Counted from the first letter of the stretch, positions 8,080 through 16,411 are shown. The stretch: DNA of 64,000 nucleotides from Kribbella pratensis (GCF_004366075.1 NZ_SODU01000001.1:2129134-2193133), one strand, 5' to 3'. The notes: a model not told the origin generated them from the sequence alone. Numbers and translations are program-made.

Positions 8080-8510
8080 TGGACATCCGTCTCGCCCGTC
8101 TTGCGGACGCCGTCGCCATCAACGAGTTACTGGCCGAGCTGGGCTATCCGCAATCTGATCCGGCGGCGACCGCGGCCCGTATCCAGACCTGGTCCGAGGA
8201 CCCCGCCGGAGCGGTCTACGTCGCCGACACCGACCAGGGTGTGCTGGGGGTCATCGCCGTACACACCTGCCCGTTCTTCGAACGCGAAGGCACCTGGGCC
8301 CGCATCGTCGCCCTGGTCGTCTCCACCCAAGCCCGCCGCCAAGGCATCGGCTCCCGCCTCATCGCAGCCGCCGAGTCCTTCGCCACCCACCACGGCTGCC
8401 TCCGCATAGAAGTAACCAGCTCACCCCACCGAACCCAAGCGCACACCTTCTACCAATCCCACAACTACACCCTCACCCCCACCCGCTTCCTCCAAAACCT
8501 CACCAGCTGA
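8079..8510 (+). CDS. GNAT family N-acetyltransferase coupled to vanX
   Basis: ATG 8079 shares a base with the vanX stop (TGATG), giving 143 residues with a complete GNAT fold. Motif A, the acetyl-CoA loop, is in VSTQARRQGIGSRLI, and the C-terminal strand carries FYQSHNYT. The start-stop overlap means it is translated with the van operon. The substrate is unknown: an amino group on a precursor or a small molecule is possible, but nothing in the sequence decides it. A TTA leucine codon occurs early (Glu-TTA-Leu), which in Streptomyces relatives would make it depend on the rare bldA tRNA. Confidence 0.8.
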   Translation: MDIRLARLADAVAINELLAELGYPQSDPAATAARIQTWSEDPAGAVYVADTDQGVLGVIAVHTCPFFEREGTWARIVALVVSTQARRQGIGSRLIAAAESFATHHGCLRIEVTSSPHRTQAHTFYQSHNYTLTPTRFLQNLTS

Positions 8511-8927
8511 GGTCCCGAACCTGGGGAGGATTACCTACCCAATCCGGGAAGTAACCCTCCCCAAACCCACGCCGCCAATTGCGCGGAGCTGTCACCTCGG
8601 TGCGGATCTTGTGCAGCTGCTCCTTGGTGATTCCGGCGTCCTGCGTCATCTTGCTGATCGCGCCGATCGCGGCCCCGGCCACGCCACCGATCACGGGCAC
8701 AAAGAAGAGGGAACCGAGAAGGACTCCCCACAATGCCCCCACCCCGTTCCGCGCCAGGTTTCCTCGTGACTCTGCTTGGTGGTCGGATGCGATTCACCCC
8801 TGGGCCACGAGACGACCGCGTGGTCGAGGACCTTCACCAACCCATCTGCCTCACAGCCCTTGAGGATCGAGGCAGCGCCCCCGGCGCCAGCCGGACTGTC
8901 GAACTTCCACACCGTAAACGCGGCCAT
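8500..8927 (-). pseudogene. DUF1269-type membrane protein, frameshifted
   Basis: Reading leftward, ATG 8927 (AGGGAG upstream) encodes an N-terminal DUF1269 part (AAFTVWKFDSPAGAGGA, then VLDHAVVSW). Its continuation, the glycine-rich membrane segment ALWGVLLGSLFFVPVIGG, lies in another frame from about 8742. A change of one base in the G-run near 8740-8755 would join them. The C-terminus also departs from the family after GITKEQLHKIRTEVTA and ends at 8500, overlapping the acetyltransferase 3' end. It is probably a decayed remnant. A sequencing error in the G-run is the alternative. Confidence 0.55.
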
Positions 8928-9103
8928 GGTGCACTCCCTGCCTTCCATCAAACCGAGCGCAGGCCAACACGGTGACTGCGCTGTTCTTGTCCAGTTCGCG
9001 GCCAACGTGACGCCGGCCTACGCGCCTGCCGCACCCATCGTCGCCGCCAACACACGGGGCAACGTCACCCCACGGGGATGAATCTGACAGCTTCGCCCAG
9101 CAG

Positions 9104-9200
9104 TCAGGTCATACGAGAAGCCGGTCTCCCGAGTGGGAAACCGGCCTCTGATCTGCTGTGGAGCTCAGGGATCCCTGGCCTCTTCCGTGTCATGGAGGGT
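9104..9200 (-). repeat. Degenerate copy of the tRNA-Ala 3' half and its terminator
   Basis: This stretch matches the intact tRNA-Ala region at 16810-16920: TCAGGTCAT, the terminator hairpin (9120-9145, stem with one mismatch), ACCGGCCTCTGATCTGC and then GTGGAGCT. It continues into a broken T-arm and a remnant of the anticodon arm (CCTCTTCC...CATGGA). The T-arm has lost about six bases, so this is no functional tRNA. It looks like an old attachment-site copy. Confidence 0.65.
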
Positions 9201-9212
9201 TCGGCCGCCGGA

Positions 9213-10688
9213 TCAGGATGGGATCTTGCTCAGGATCTGCGCGGCGTCGTCGTTCTCGGGGTTGAGGTCGATGGCGCGGCGGAGGGCGCTCCTCGCGAGG
9301 TCGAGCTGCCCGTCGAGCTGATGGGCGCATCCGGTCATCGTCCAGGCATCGGACGAGTCCGGGCGTACGTCGGTCCACAGTCGCAGGAGGGGCCAGACCA
9401 GGCTCGGGAGGTGCAGCTCCATCGCTCCCCACGTCGCGTCGACGAATCCCTCGTCGAGGTCGAACTCGGCCGGCTCGACCCCGGCCAGTCGGCCGAGCTC
9501 CACCTTGGCGGCCTCCGGTCCCGAGGCTCTCAGCACCTCGGCGACAGGTCCGACGACCGAGCGCGGGAAGGCGCGGAGGTCGGTCATCCCGTCAGGCTTC
9601 GCCGAGAGCGGTACGTCGGCGAGGGCGATATCGAGCGCCGCCGCGGCGATGTCCGGCGCAGGGATGTTGTTGGAATTGGCCAGCACAACGACGCCCGTCC
9701 GCAGCTCAGGCACCATCACTACCTTCGACCCGAACCCGGGGTCCGAGCCGCCGTGGCCCACCGTTCGATACCCGCGATAGCTGCCCACGAACCAGCTGCG
9801 TCCTACCGAATCCATCCACGGTGGGCGCTCTACCGGCATCACCGGCTGCCACATCTGCTCGACCAGTCCAGGATCCAGCCGCGCCCAGTGCCCGTCGGAT
9901 CCCTTGACCGGTTCGAAGTGGGCCACCATCCAGCGACACATCTCGACCAGGTTGGAGTGCAGGGTCGAACTGGGCGCATGGCGCCTGGTGTACGGATAGG
10001 CGCCCTCGGGCACCGACAGCGGCATTCCCACGTGCGGTGACGCAGCGAGGTGCGCGGGTACGTCGCCGCGCAGGAAGGTGCTGTTCCGCAGTCCGAGTGG
10101 AGCGAGGACCTGTTGCTGCATTGCCTTCTCGAACGTCGTGCCCATGACCCTGGACAGCAACAGCCCGAGCAGCTCGAACCCGGCGTTCGAGTAGGAGAAC
10201 GCCGAGCCCGGCTCCGACTGCAGACGCCAGTCCGAGATGCTGCGAGCGAACTCGCTGAGCGCTTCGTCGCCGAGCTGAGGATCGTGCCAGCCGTAGCTCT
10301 CGACGTCGGGGAGTCCACTCGAGTGGCTCAACAGGCGCCGGGCTGTGACCTCCCCTTCGCGACCGTCGGCCAGCGTGAACTCAGGCACCCAATCGGTGAT
10401 TGGAGCATCGAGATCGAGCACCGGTTCGCCGGCGCCGCGAGCGGTCGCCACAGACACGATCGCGGTCGCGACGAAGGGCTTCGACACCGAAGCCAGGTGG
10501 AACATCGTCTCGGGCGTGACCGGCGTACCGGTCCCGACGTCACGAACGCCGAACCCACGCGAGACAACCTCCTCATCCCGCACCACCGCAACCGCCAGCC
10601 CTGCCACGTCGTGCGAGCTGACAAAGCCCTCAACCAGTGGCCACAACCCAGATTCCACACGCTCCCGAAGGCCCGCCCCCACGTCCAT
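9213..10688 (-). CDS. Beta-lactamase-family serine hydrolase with a C-terminal TPR-like extension
   Basis: The product is 491 residues from ATG 10688; the frame is open further upstream without clear support. It has the class C/penicillin-recognising fold: the SxxK motif SVSK (in LASVSKPFVATA, near residue 65), the YxN motif in FSYSNAGFELLG, and HGGSDPGFG near the KTG position. The last about 110 residues form a helical tail resembling a tetratricopeptide repeat (AIDLNPENDDAAQIL). No signal peptide is seen, so it is probably a cytoplasmic esterase or peptidase rather than a secreted beta-lactamase. It ends 13 bases from the degenerate tRNA copy. Confidence 0.82.
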   Translation of the reverse strand: MDVGAGLRERVESGLWPLVEGFVSSHDVAGLAVAVVRDEEVVSRGFGVRDVGTGTPVTPETMFHLASVSKPFVATAIVSVATARGAGEPVLDLDAPITDWVPEFTLADGREGEVTARRLLSHSSGLPDVESYGWHDPQLGDEALSEFARSISDWRLQSEPGSAFSYSNAGFELLGLLLSRVMGTTFEKAMQQQVLAPLGLRNSTFLRGDVPAHLAASPHVGMPLSVPEGAYPYTRRHAPSSTLHSNLVEMCRWMVAHFEPVKGSDGHWARLDPGLVEQMWQPVMPVERPPWMDSVGRSWFVGSYRGYRTVGHGGSDPGFGSKVVMVPELRTGVVVLANSNNIPAPDIAAAALDIALADVPLSAKPDGMTDLRAFPRSVVGPVAEVLRASGPEAAKVELGRLAGVEPAEFDLDEGFVDATWGAMELHLPSLVWPLLRLWTDVRPDSSDAWTMTGCAHQLDGQLDLARSALRRAIDLNPENDDAAQILSKIPS

Positions 10689-10747
10689 GCCTTCGACAGT
10701 ACGCCGCCCTGCGACGTTCGGCCTCCTCATGTGCGCGAGGATCGCAG

Positions 10748-11695
10748 TCAGAAGGTGGCGATCGGGTTGACTGGGCTGCCCGACGTACCGGCGAAACGGA
10801 CCGGCGCGATCGCGAGCTGGAAGTCCCACTGGCCGAGTTCGGCAGCCGTTGCCACGCACTCCTCCAGGTCGCAGTTGTCGAGCATCCACAGACCCATCGC
10901 GACGAGGCTCACGGCGTGCACCGGCATCAGTACGTCGTACCCGGAAGGCTGTACGTCCTGGGGCGTGTCGGCGCCGATCAACGCGACCTCCCGTTCCCGC
11001 AGCCACGGCAGGCAGGACGCGTGCCACCCGGCCTGCGTGATGCCGCCGGCGGGACCTGCCTCGTGGCGAGCGCGACCGTAGCCGGTCCGCAGAAGTACCG
11101 CATCGCCGGATTGGACGCGCACGCCCTGGCGACGCTCGGCCTCCTCGAGATCCTCGGGGAACACTCCTTCACCTGGCTCCAGCCACGGCACATCGCGGAC
11201 TGCTGCAACGTCCAGGAGGACTCCCCGCGTGACGATCCCGTTCGCCGCCGCCGTGACGGCCGCCCAGGCCGAACCGGTCTCCGCGTCGACCAGCGAGTGC
11301 GATCGGCCGTTGTACATCTTGCCGTCCCAGAAGATGTGGCACGGCGAATCCAGGTGGGTGATCGTGTTGCCGTGGAACATGATGCCGAGCCGCTCGTTCG
11401 AGAAGCCCCAGTGCCGGTCCTTGTGGAAATGGGGCGGCATGTGTTCGGCTCCCGGCATGTCGACGGCGCACGGGCACGAGTTCGTCGCCCGCTCCATTTC
11501 TTCCGGTACGGCGATCTCCCAGGCGCACGACACACTCCGGCCGTGGCGCACCGCCCGCGCCGCCGCCAGCCGGACCTCGTCGGTGATGTGGTTCAGAGTG
11601 CCGAGCTCGTCGTCATCGCCCCACCGCCCCCAGTTCGACAACGTGTCGAAGTACCCGAGCACGTCATCCTGCGTGGGCATCGATCGTGGCGTCAT
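10748..11695 (-). CDS. Cyclase family protein (kynurenine-formamidase-like metal hydrolase)
   Basis: From ATG 11695 the protein is 315 residues. It carries the family metal-binding motif HxDxPxH in GNTITHLDSPCHIFWDGKMY. Before it lies the N-terminal GTLNHIT strand, and after it IVTRGVLLDVAAVR and the SGDAVLLRTGYGR strand, ending in a glycine/proline-rich tail. Relatives hydrolyse N-formylkynurenine or related amides and lactones. No kynurenine-pathway genes are nearby, so the substrate is open. A GGAGGAG lies about 15 bases upstream of the chosen start, a little far, so a start a few codons earlier is possible. Confidence 0.82.
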   Translation of the reverse strand: MTPRSMPTQDDVLGYFDTLSNWGRWGDDDELGTLNHITDEVRLAAARAVRHGRSVSCAWEIAVPEEMERATNSCPCAVDMPGAEHMPPHFHKDRHWGFSNERLGIMFHGNTITHLDSPCHIFWDGKMYNGRSHSLVDAETGSAWAAVTAAANGIVTRGVLLDVAAVRDVPWLEPGEGVFPEDLEEAERRQGVRVQSGDAVLLRTGYGRARHEAGPAGGITQAGWHASCLPWLREREVALIGADTPQDVQPSGYDVLMPVHAVSLVAMGLWMLDNCDLEECVATAAELGQWDFQLAIAPVRFAGTSGSPVNPIATF

Positions 11696-11862
11696 CCCAG
11701 CATCAACTCCTCCAAGACCGTTGAACTGGCATGAAACTACATCGACAGGCCAACTGCCTCTGAGCGCGGTCGGTGATGCGTCGGGACGGCTTGGCCGTTC
11801 AGGCCAGAAGAGCCCTGGCGAATGCGTCCCGGTGGGCGGCCATTCTGCTTGGATGGGCGGTG

Positions 11863-12402
11863 ATGACCAGGCAACCAACACTGTTCTTGACCGTGGGACT
11901 TCCATGTACCGGGAAGACCACTGCTGCGCGGCGCATCGAGATCGAGCACCAGGCACTTCGCTTGACGAAGGATGAATGGGTGAAGGCCCTCTACGGGCAC
12001 GAGAACCCGCCCGCGGCCCAGCGTGTGATCGAAGGACGACTGATCCAGATCGGACTGCGCTCTCTCGAACTCGGCAACAACGTCGTGATCGACTACGGCC
12101 TCTGGAGTCGGGACGAACGCTCCGCTCTACGTCAGGCCGCAGCAGACATCGGCGCGATGGTAGAGATGCGGTACTTCGAGCTGGCCGCAACCGAACAGCG
12201 GAAACGACTCGATCAGCGCCAAGCCGAAGCGCCACACACGACCTGGCCCATGTCCGACGAGGAACTGGTCGAGTGGGCCGCCAGCATCGATATCCCGACA
12301 CCAGGCGAACTGGACGGCACCGAACCCATCGATGACCCACCGGCCGGATTCGCAACCTGGGCCGAGTGGCGCAACCACCACTGGCCGCCAACAGCCTCCT
12401 GA
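11863..12402 (+). CDS. P-loop ATP-binding protein (AAA/kinase-like)
   Basis: The chosen ATG 11863, just before TLFLTVGLPCTGKTTAARR, gives 179 residues; longer starts in the same frame lack conserved sequence. The Walker A motif GLPCTGKTT sits at the very N-terminus, followed by RLTKDEWVKALYG, where small-molecule kinases of this type bind substrate, and by NVVIDYGLWSRDER, a Walker-B-like strand. The pattern is common in actinobacterial kinases of unknown substrate. The gene is divergent from the cyclase gene (gap about 170 bp). Confidence 0.75.
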   Translation: MTRQPTLFLTVGLPCTGKTTAARRIEIEHQALRLTKDEWVKALYGHENPPAAQRVIEGRLIQIGLRSLELGNNVVIDYGLWSRDERSALRQAAADIGAMVEMRYFELAATEQRKRLDQRQAEAPHTTWPMSDEELVEWAASIDIPTPGELDGTEPIDDPPAGFATWAEWRNHHWPPTAS

Positions 12403-12435
12403 CATTCCTCACCTGCGGTGGAGCGAGAGACGGGT

Positions 12436-13023
12436 TCAGTCGCGCGTGGCGGGGGCGACGTCGCGCACCATCACGCAGTTGCCCAGGCCCTTGGGCCGGT
12501 CGTAGGTGAATCCCTCGCGCTCGTACATCGTGCGGGTGCCGTTGTAGAGGAACGACGAGTTCTTCTTCCGGACCCCGCCGGTGTCGTGCGGATAGCCCTC
12601 AACCAGGCCGCCTCCGGCCTGCGCGATCAACTCGACGGCTCCGCGCAGGGCGATCGCCGCCAGGCCGTGACCGCGACGATCGCGCTCGACCAGGATGCAG
12701 GTGACCCGATAGTCGGGCAGCCGCTCGGCAGTGGCGACGTACTCTTTGCGGTGCTGGATGTTGGGCAGTTCCTCGGGTGATCCGTACTCCGCCCAGGCGA
12801 CGGCTCGATCGCCGTCGTACACCAGCGCCGCGTGCGCGATCCCGTCGGCGACCAGACGTTGCTTCAGCGCCCGGTTTCCCTCGGCGCTCTGCCCCTTCTC
12901 CGCGCACTCGGGATGGAAATGCGTACACCAGCAGCTGGCGAACATGCCCTTGTTCCGCTCGACGAGAGCGGCGAAGTCGTCGAACGTCTCCGGCGTGAGC
13001 GCCTTGATTTTGAAGTCGGACAT
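12436..13023 (-). CDS. GNAT family N-acetyltransferase
   Basis: The protein has 195 residues from ATG 13023. The N-terminal half includes a Cys-rich segment (MFASCWCTHFHPEC) seen in one subgroup of acetyltransferases. The acetyl-CoA loop is in LVERDRRGHGLAAIAL, followed by GGGLVEGYPHDTGG and the C-terminal MYEREGFTYDRPKG strand. The substrate is unknown. It stands alone: the upstream gene points the other way beyond a remnant of the tRNA-linked repeat, and the downstream kinase gene is convergent. Confidence 0.82.
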   Translation of the reverse strand: MSDFKIKALTPETFDDFAALVERNKGMFASCWCTHFHPECAEKGQSAEGNRALKQRLVADGIAHAALVYDGDRAVAWAEYGSPEELPNIQHRKEYVATAERLPDYRVTCILVERDRRGHGLAAIALRGAVELIAQAGGGLVEGYPHDTGGVRKKNSSFLYNGTRTMYEREGFTYDRPKGLGNCVMVRDVAPATRD

Positions 13024-13143
13024 ATTGGCACGGTACGCCCGATTCCGGACGATCAGCGTCCGGAAGCCCAAACTGCCACGACGACGTACGCGCCGTCGCG
13101 GCCAACGAGCCGCCGTCGTGCGGAGCGATGGACGAGATACTGC

Positions 13144-13191
13144 CGTCATGCAAAGGCCCGACTGGTAAACCGGCCTCTGATTCGCTGGGAG
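13144..13191. repeat. Second degenerate copy of the tRNA-Ala terminator / 3' end
   Basis: GTCATG, a partly deleted hairpin arm, then ACCGGCCTCTGATTCGC and GGGAGCT correspond to the same blocks flanking the intact tRNA-Ala at 16818-16875. About six bases of the hairpin are missing and the rest of the tRNA is gone. It stands directly before the phosphotransferase gene. Confidence 0.55.
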
Positions 13192-13286
13192 CTAACTCCA
13201 GCATGATGGGCCGTCGCGGGGATCCACGGCACGGCAGGATCAGAACTCGGTTGACAGCGGACGGGGCCGATCGGTCGGATGGGCTC

Positions 13287-14195
13287 GTGACTTCCCACGT
13301 CGACCAGGCAGCCATCAGCACACCGCTCGTCCGCGAGCTGGTGGCCGCGCAGTTCCCGCAGTGGGCCGCGTTGCCGCTGGAGCCGGTCGACTCCAGCGGA
13401 TTGGTGAACGCGATCTACCGCCTCGGTACCGACCTTTCCGTACGGCTGCCGCACCGCCCCTCGATCACCGACGAAGTACGACGGGAGCAGGCAAAACTCG
13501 CCGCACTCGCGCCGTTCCTGCCCGTGGCCATCCCTTCTGTCGAGGCGATCGGCTCGGCCACCGAGGCGTACCCGGGCGAGTGGTCCGTCCACCGCTGGCT
13601 CGCCGGCACGCACCCGTCCCCCCACGCGCTGGTTGATCCGCGTGGGCTGGCGACGGACCTCGCGGCGTTCGTCGACGCCTTCCGGCGAATCAACCTGCCG
13701 GACCGGCCACCTGCGTACCCGGGCGAGCGCCGGACGCGCGCTCCGATGGACTCGATGGACTCCGCGACGCGGGAGGCGATCAGCGAGCTGGATGGCCTGA
13801 TCGACACGCACGCAGCGCTGGCGTCGTGGGAGGAGTCGCTCGCGGCGCCGTACGACGGACGCGAGGTGTGGGTGCACTCGGACCTGACGCCGAGCAACTT
13901 GCTCGTGTCGGCGGAGGGCCGGCTGACCGCGGTACTCGACTTCGAGACGTGCGGTGTCGGCGATCCGGCGTGCGATCTGTTCCCCGTGTGGTACCTGCTG
14001 CCCGCGAGCGTCCACGACGAGTTCCGCGCCACGCTGGACGTGGACGACCCGACATGGCTCCGCGGACGCGGGCGCGTGCTCTCCCAAGCCGTGATCGTGT
14101 TGCGCTACTTCAAGGACACCAACCCAGCACTCGCAAACTACGCACACCACGCCGTCAGCAAGGTGCTCGCAGCTTCGTGTAGGCCTCATGATTAG
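13287..14195 (+). CDS. Aminoglycoside-phosphotransferase-family kinase
   Basis: GTG 13287 gives 302 residues. The APH fold is clear: an ATP-binding N-lobe (SVRLPHRPSITDEVRREQAKL), the catalytic loop VWVHSDLTPSNLL, in which the brenner-motif HxDxxxxN is complete, and LDFETCGVGDPACDLF with the metal-binding Asp. Members phosphorylate aminoglycosides, macrolides or small metabolites, and this sequence alone does not fix the substrate. A diverged fragment of its 3' end recurs at 16556-16704. The gene lies between the second degenerate tRNA copy and the recombinase/XRE group, so it probably arrived with them. Confidence 0.83.
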   Translation: MTSHVDQAAISTPLVRELVAAQFPQWAALPLEPVDSSGLVNAIYRLGTDLSVRLPHRPSITDEVRREQAKLAALAPFLPVAIPSVEAIGSATEAYPGEWSVHRWLAGTHPSPHALVDPRGLATDLAAFVDAFRRINLPDRPPAYPGERRTRAPMDSMDSATREAISELDGLIDTHAALASWEESLAAPYDGREVWVHSDLTPSNLLVSAEGRLTAVLDFETCGVGDPACDLFPVWYLLPASVHDEFRATLDVDDPTWLRGRGRVLSQAVIVLRYFKDTNPALANYAHHAVSKVLAASCRPHD

Positions 14196-14395
14196 AGGAA
14201 CGGCTCGCAAGTACTAGTGGAACGGCTGGCGCAGTGCAGGCCTCATTCACTACACCGCGCCGGCCGGTCTTGGGTCCCCGCCTGAGCCGTCAGGGGAAGA
14301 CAGGGGTGACGAGAGCTCAGGCAGGGACGAATGGGAAGCGAGGCCGAGCGTCTGCGTGGGAGCTCGGACGGCGCTCGCCTGGCCGGTGGGAGCCA

Positions 14396-14806
14396 TCACG
14401 GCATCGTGAGCACCTGTGCACCAGTTGCGGCTTCGAAATAGTCCTTGATACGACCCCGAGACCCGAGCACAGCAAAGTGCAGCATGCTCGGCAGGAGCAC
14501 CCTCTCGATCTGGTCGCGGACGACAGTGTCAAGCAGGCGGCCGAAGGCAGCCGGCGATCGGGTGCCTTCCTCAACAAAGATGGCCGCCAGTTCGAGGTCG
14601 GAGGTCGCAGCGAACTGAGTTAGGCGTTCCTTGGTCCGGTTGACTTCAGACGTGCACATCAAGAGATGTTCGCGCAGGTAGGCGCAGGCGCGCGGATGCT
14701 CGGACTGTTGACCGCGGTCCTCAGGATCGCAGTTACAGGAGAGCGAGTAGCAGGTCCCTGCGGGATGTACGCGCTGCAGATCCCGAGTGCGCACGGCGGT
14801 GGTCAT
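14396..14806 (-). CDS. Small recombinase-like protein lacking the catalytic serine region
   Basis: The product is 136 residues from ATG 14806. After a Cys-rich start (CYSLSCNCDPE), the segment YLREHLLMCTSEVNRTKERL and then FVEEGTRSPAAFGRLLDTV, VLLPSMLHFAVLG and DYFEAATGAQVL follows the order of the resolvase/invertase N-terminal fold. The active-site Ser-containing strand is not recognisable and there is no DNA-binding C-terminus. Similar short proteins occur in actinomycetes beside XRE-DUF5753 genes. Enzymatic activity is unlikely; a regulatory or structural role is possible. Confidence 0.55.
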   Translation of the reverse strand: MTTAVRTRDLQRVHPAGTCYSLSCNCDPEDRGQQSEHPRACAYLREHLLMCTSEVNRTKERLTQFAATSDLELAAIFVEEGTRSPAAFGRLLDTVVRDQIERVLLPSMLHFAVLGSRGRIKDYFEAATGAQVLTMP

Positions 14807-14861
14807 ACCAACGACGCTACAAAGGGGCCGCCAGCAACTACCAGGTAGTTGCGAGCAGTTG

Positions 14862-15710
14862 CTACCCCAATTCGTCCAGGACGCGCAGGATCAGGCGGCG
14901 GGCATCGCGTCCGTAGACCGCCGGCTGACGCAGTTCCTCGAACATTCGCTCATACAGCCCAATCTCTTGAGGCTGACTTACGTCGATGCTGGCGGTCGGC
15001 GTTTCAAGCGACACCAGTGCGTCATCGAAGATCCAAAAGCCGGTCGACCCCACGGTCCGGCGCTGCACCATTAGGGGGACGACGCCAAACGAGATGTTGG
15101 GCAGTGTCATGACCGACAACAAGCGGTCGAGCTGGCCCGCCATAGTGGCCGCGGTGCCGAACTGCGTGCGGATAGCGGCTTCTTCCAGAACCACGGAGAA
15201 GGTCTTGGCTGCCCGGTACAAGATGGCTTGGCGCTCAATTCGGGCCGCCACCGCGGCCTCGATGTCGTTACGCGTGTCCAAGAAGTCGATCCAGAAGCTC
15301 AGCAACTCGGCGGCGTACTCAGCGGTCTGGAACAAGCCGGGGATGACGTTGTGCTCGTAGATCCGAAAACGTTCGGTTCGCTCGAACAGGTCGCCGCGCG
15401 TCTGGAGGAGCTGCTTCATGCCGGCGCGGGTACGGCGTTTGAACTCCATGTACATGGACTCCACGGCGCGGGCTTGCGCGATGAGGTCGGGGATCTGGTC
15501 CTCGGCTGAGCAGGCGGCGCACCAGGTGCGGATGTCCGGATCGGTCGGGCCCTGGACGCCGTTCTCGATCTTGCTGACACGCGTAAAGTGCCAGCCTGTC
15601 GCGACCGCGAGTTCGCGACCGGACAGACCGGCATCTTTGCGCAGTTCCCGCAGCCGCAGGCCGAGTGCTTGCTGAGCCTTGCGGGCGGCGTCAGACGGGC
15701 TTGTACTCAC
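14862..15710 (-). CDS. Helix-turn-helix regulator with DUF5753 domain
   Basis: The protein has 282 residues from GTG 15710. The N-terminal Cro/C1-type helix-turn-helix (about 12-70) includes LRELRKDAGLSGRELA and FTRVSKIENGVQGP. A C-terminal DUF5753 domain (about 100-275) has YEHNVIPGLFQTAEYA and RIERQAILYR. In Streptomyces such proteins often pair with small DUF397 or DUF6879 partners in developmental regulation or self-recognition. Its first 20 bases overlap the DUF6879 gene, so the genes are coupled. Confidence 0.87.
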   Translation of the reverse strand: MSTSPSDAARKAQQALGLRLRELRKDAGLSGRELAVATGWHFTRVSKIENGVQGPTDPDIRTWCAACSAEDQIPDLIAQARAVESMYMEFKRRTRAGMKQLLQTRGDLFERTERFRIYEHNVIPGLFQTAEYAAELLSFWIDFLDTRNDIEAAVAARIERQAILYRAAKTFSVVLEEAAIRTQFGTAATMAGQLDRLLSVMTLPNISFGVVPLMVQRRTVGSTGFWIFDDALVSLETPTASIDVSQPQEIGLYERMFEELRQPAVYGRDARRLILRVLDELG

Positions 15711-16209
15711 TGTGCCGAATGGAGAGTGCCCAGACCTTCTCGAAGGCGGCCGAGCACATCTCGATGACGGCCGCGTCGGTCGTGATGGTGAAGGCCGTGT
15801 TCAAGCCGGACCCGGCGTAGTGCAAGAACACGACTTGTTGGTCGTCGATGAGGTAGAAGTCGTTGCCCGGCAGGCAGATGGTTGACGTGAGCCGGCGCGG
15901 TACCCAGCGGATGTCCTCGCCTGCGTCGACCATGGGGTGAGCGATGCTGTAACTCCAGCGCTGGTAGTCGCTCAGAGGCTCGGAGACGACGCGGGCCCGC
16001 CGGATACTCCGACCGGCGCGCACGTGGTCGCGCAGTTCTTGGCACCACTCTTCGAGCCAGGCAAGGTCATCCGGCTCGCCTCGAGCCCACTTGGCCATAT
16101 AGGGCAGCTCAGTTTCGGTGCCGTAGGCATCACGGGTCTCGAGGTGAACCGCCGAGCGCTGAAACGACGACAGCAGCTCGGACAGATCGTCAGACGTTAT
16201 CTGCTGCAC
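15691..16209 (-). CDS. DUF6879 family protein
   Basis: This is a 172-residue protein from GTG 16209. It shows the family pattern: an acidic N-terminal helix, SAVHLETRDAYG, then RRARVVSEPLSDYQRWSY, RWVPRR and FYLIDDQQVVFLHY. DUF6879 proteins are almost always encoded beside XRE-DUF5753 regulators, as here, and are thought to act with them; the biochemical role is unknown. It overlaps the next gene upstream (73 residues) by 20 bases and the regulator by 20 bases, giving a tight three-gene unit. Confidence 0.8.
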   Translation of the reverse strand: MQQITSDDLSELLSSFQRSAVHLETRDAYGTETELPYMAKWARGEPDDLAWLEEWCQELRDHVRAGRSIRRARVVSEPLSDYQRWSYSIAHPMVDAGEDIRWVPRRLTSTICLPGNDFYLIDDQQVVFLHYAGSGLNTAFTITTDAAVIEMCSAAFEKVWALSIRHSEYKPV

Positions 16210-16411
16210 GACCCTCCTGGAAGAAGAACGGGATCATCCGATCCGGGATCTCGACGGCGGACTCACCATCAGGAAGGTTGAGCGTAGCGAGCGCGTCCGC
16301 GTCGTTGATGACCCAACCTTGGACGACCCAGCTGCCCCGGTCGGTCTTGTAGAGCGTGGGTGAGTTGTTCGGGTTCGAATCGGGATCGCCTGCGATCAAG
16401 GTCAGACGCAT
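16190..16411 (-). CDS. Small conserved protein of the XRE-DUF6879 unit
   Basis: The product is 73 residues from ATG 16411: RLTLIAGDPDSNPNNSPTLY, then DRGSWVVQGWVIND and EIPDRMIPFF. Proteins of this size and pattern often precede DUF6879 genes in actinomycetes and have no known function. It is the first gene of the coupled three-gene unit and overlaps the DUF6879 start by 20 bases. No membrane segment or signal peptide is present. Confidence 0.7.
   Translation of the reverse strand: MRLTLIAGDPDSNPNNSPTLYKTDRGSWVVQGWVINDADALATLNLPDGESAVEIPDRMIPFFFQEGRAADNV

Noticed and set aside
1206..8510. Van locus as part of a glycopeptide biosynthesis cluster
   Set aside because: No peptide synthetase, halogenase or cross-linking P450 gene occurs in the window. 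The phosphopantetheinyl transferase is 15 kb away and not specific.
9213..11027. Longer serine-hydrolase frame reaching 11027
   Set aside because: The upstream part overlaps the cyclase gene and has no conserved sequence.
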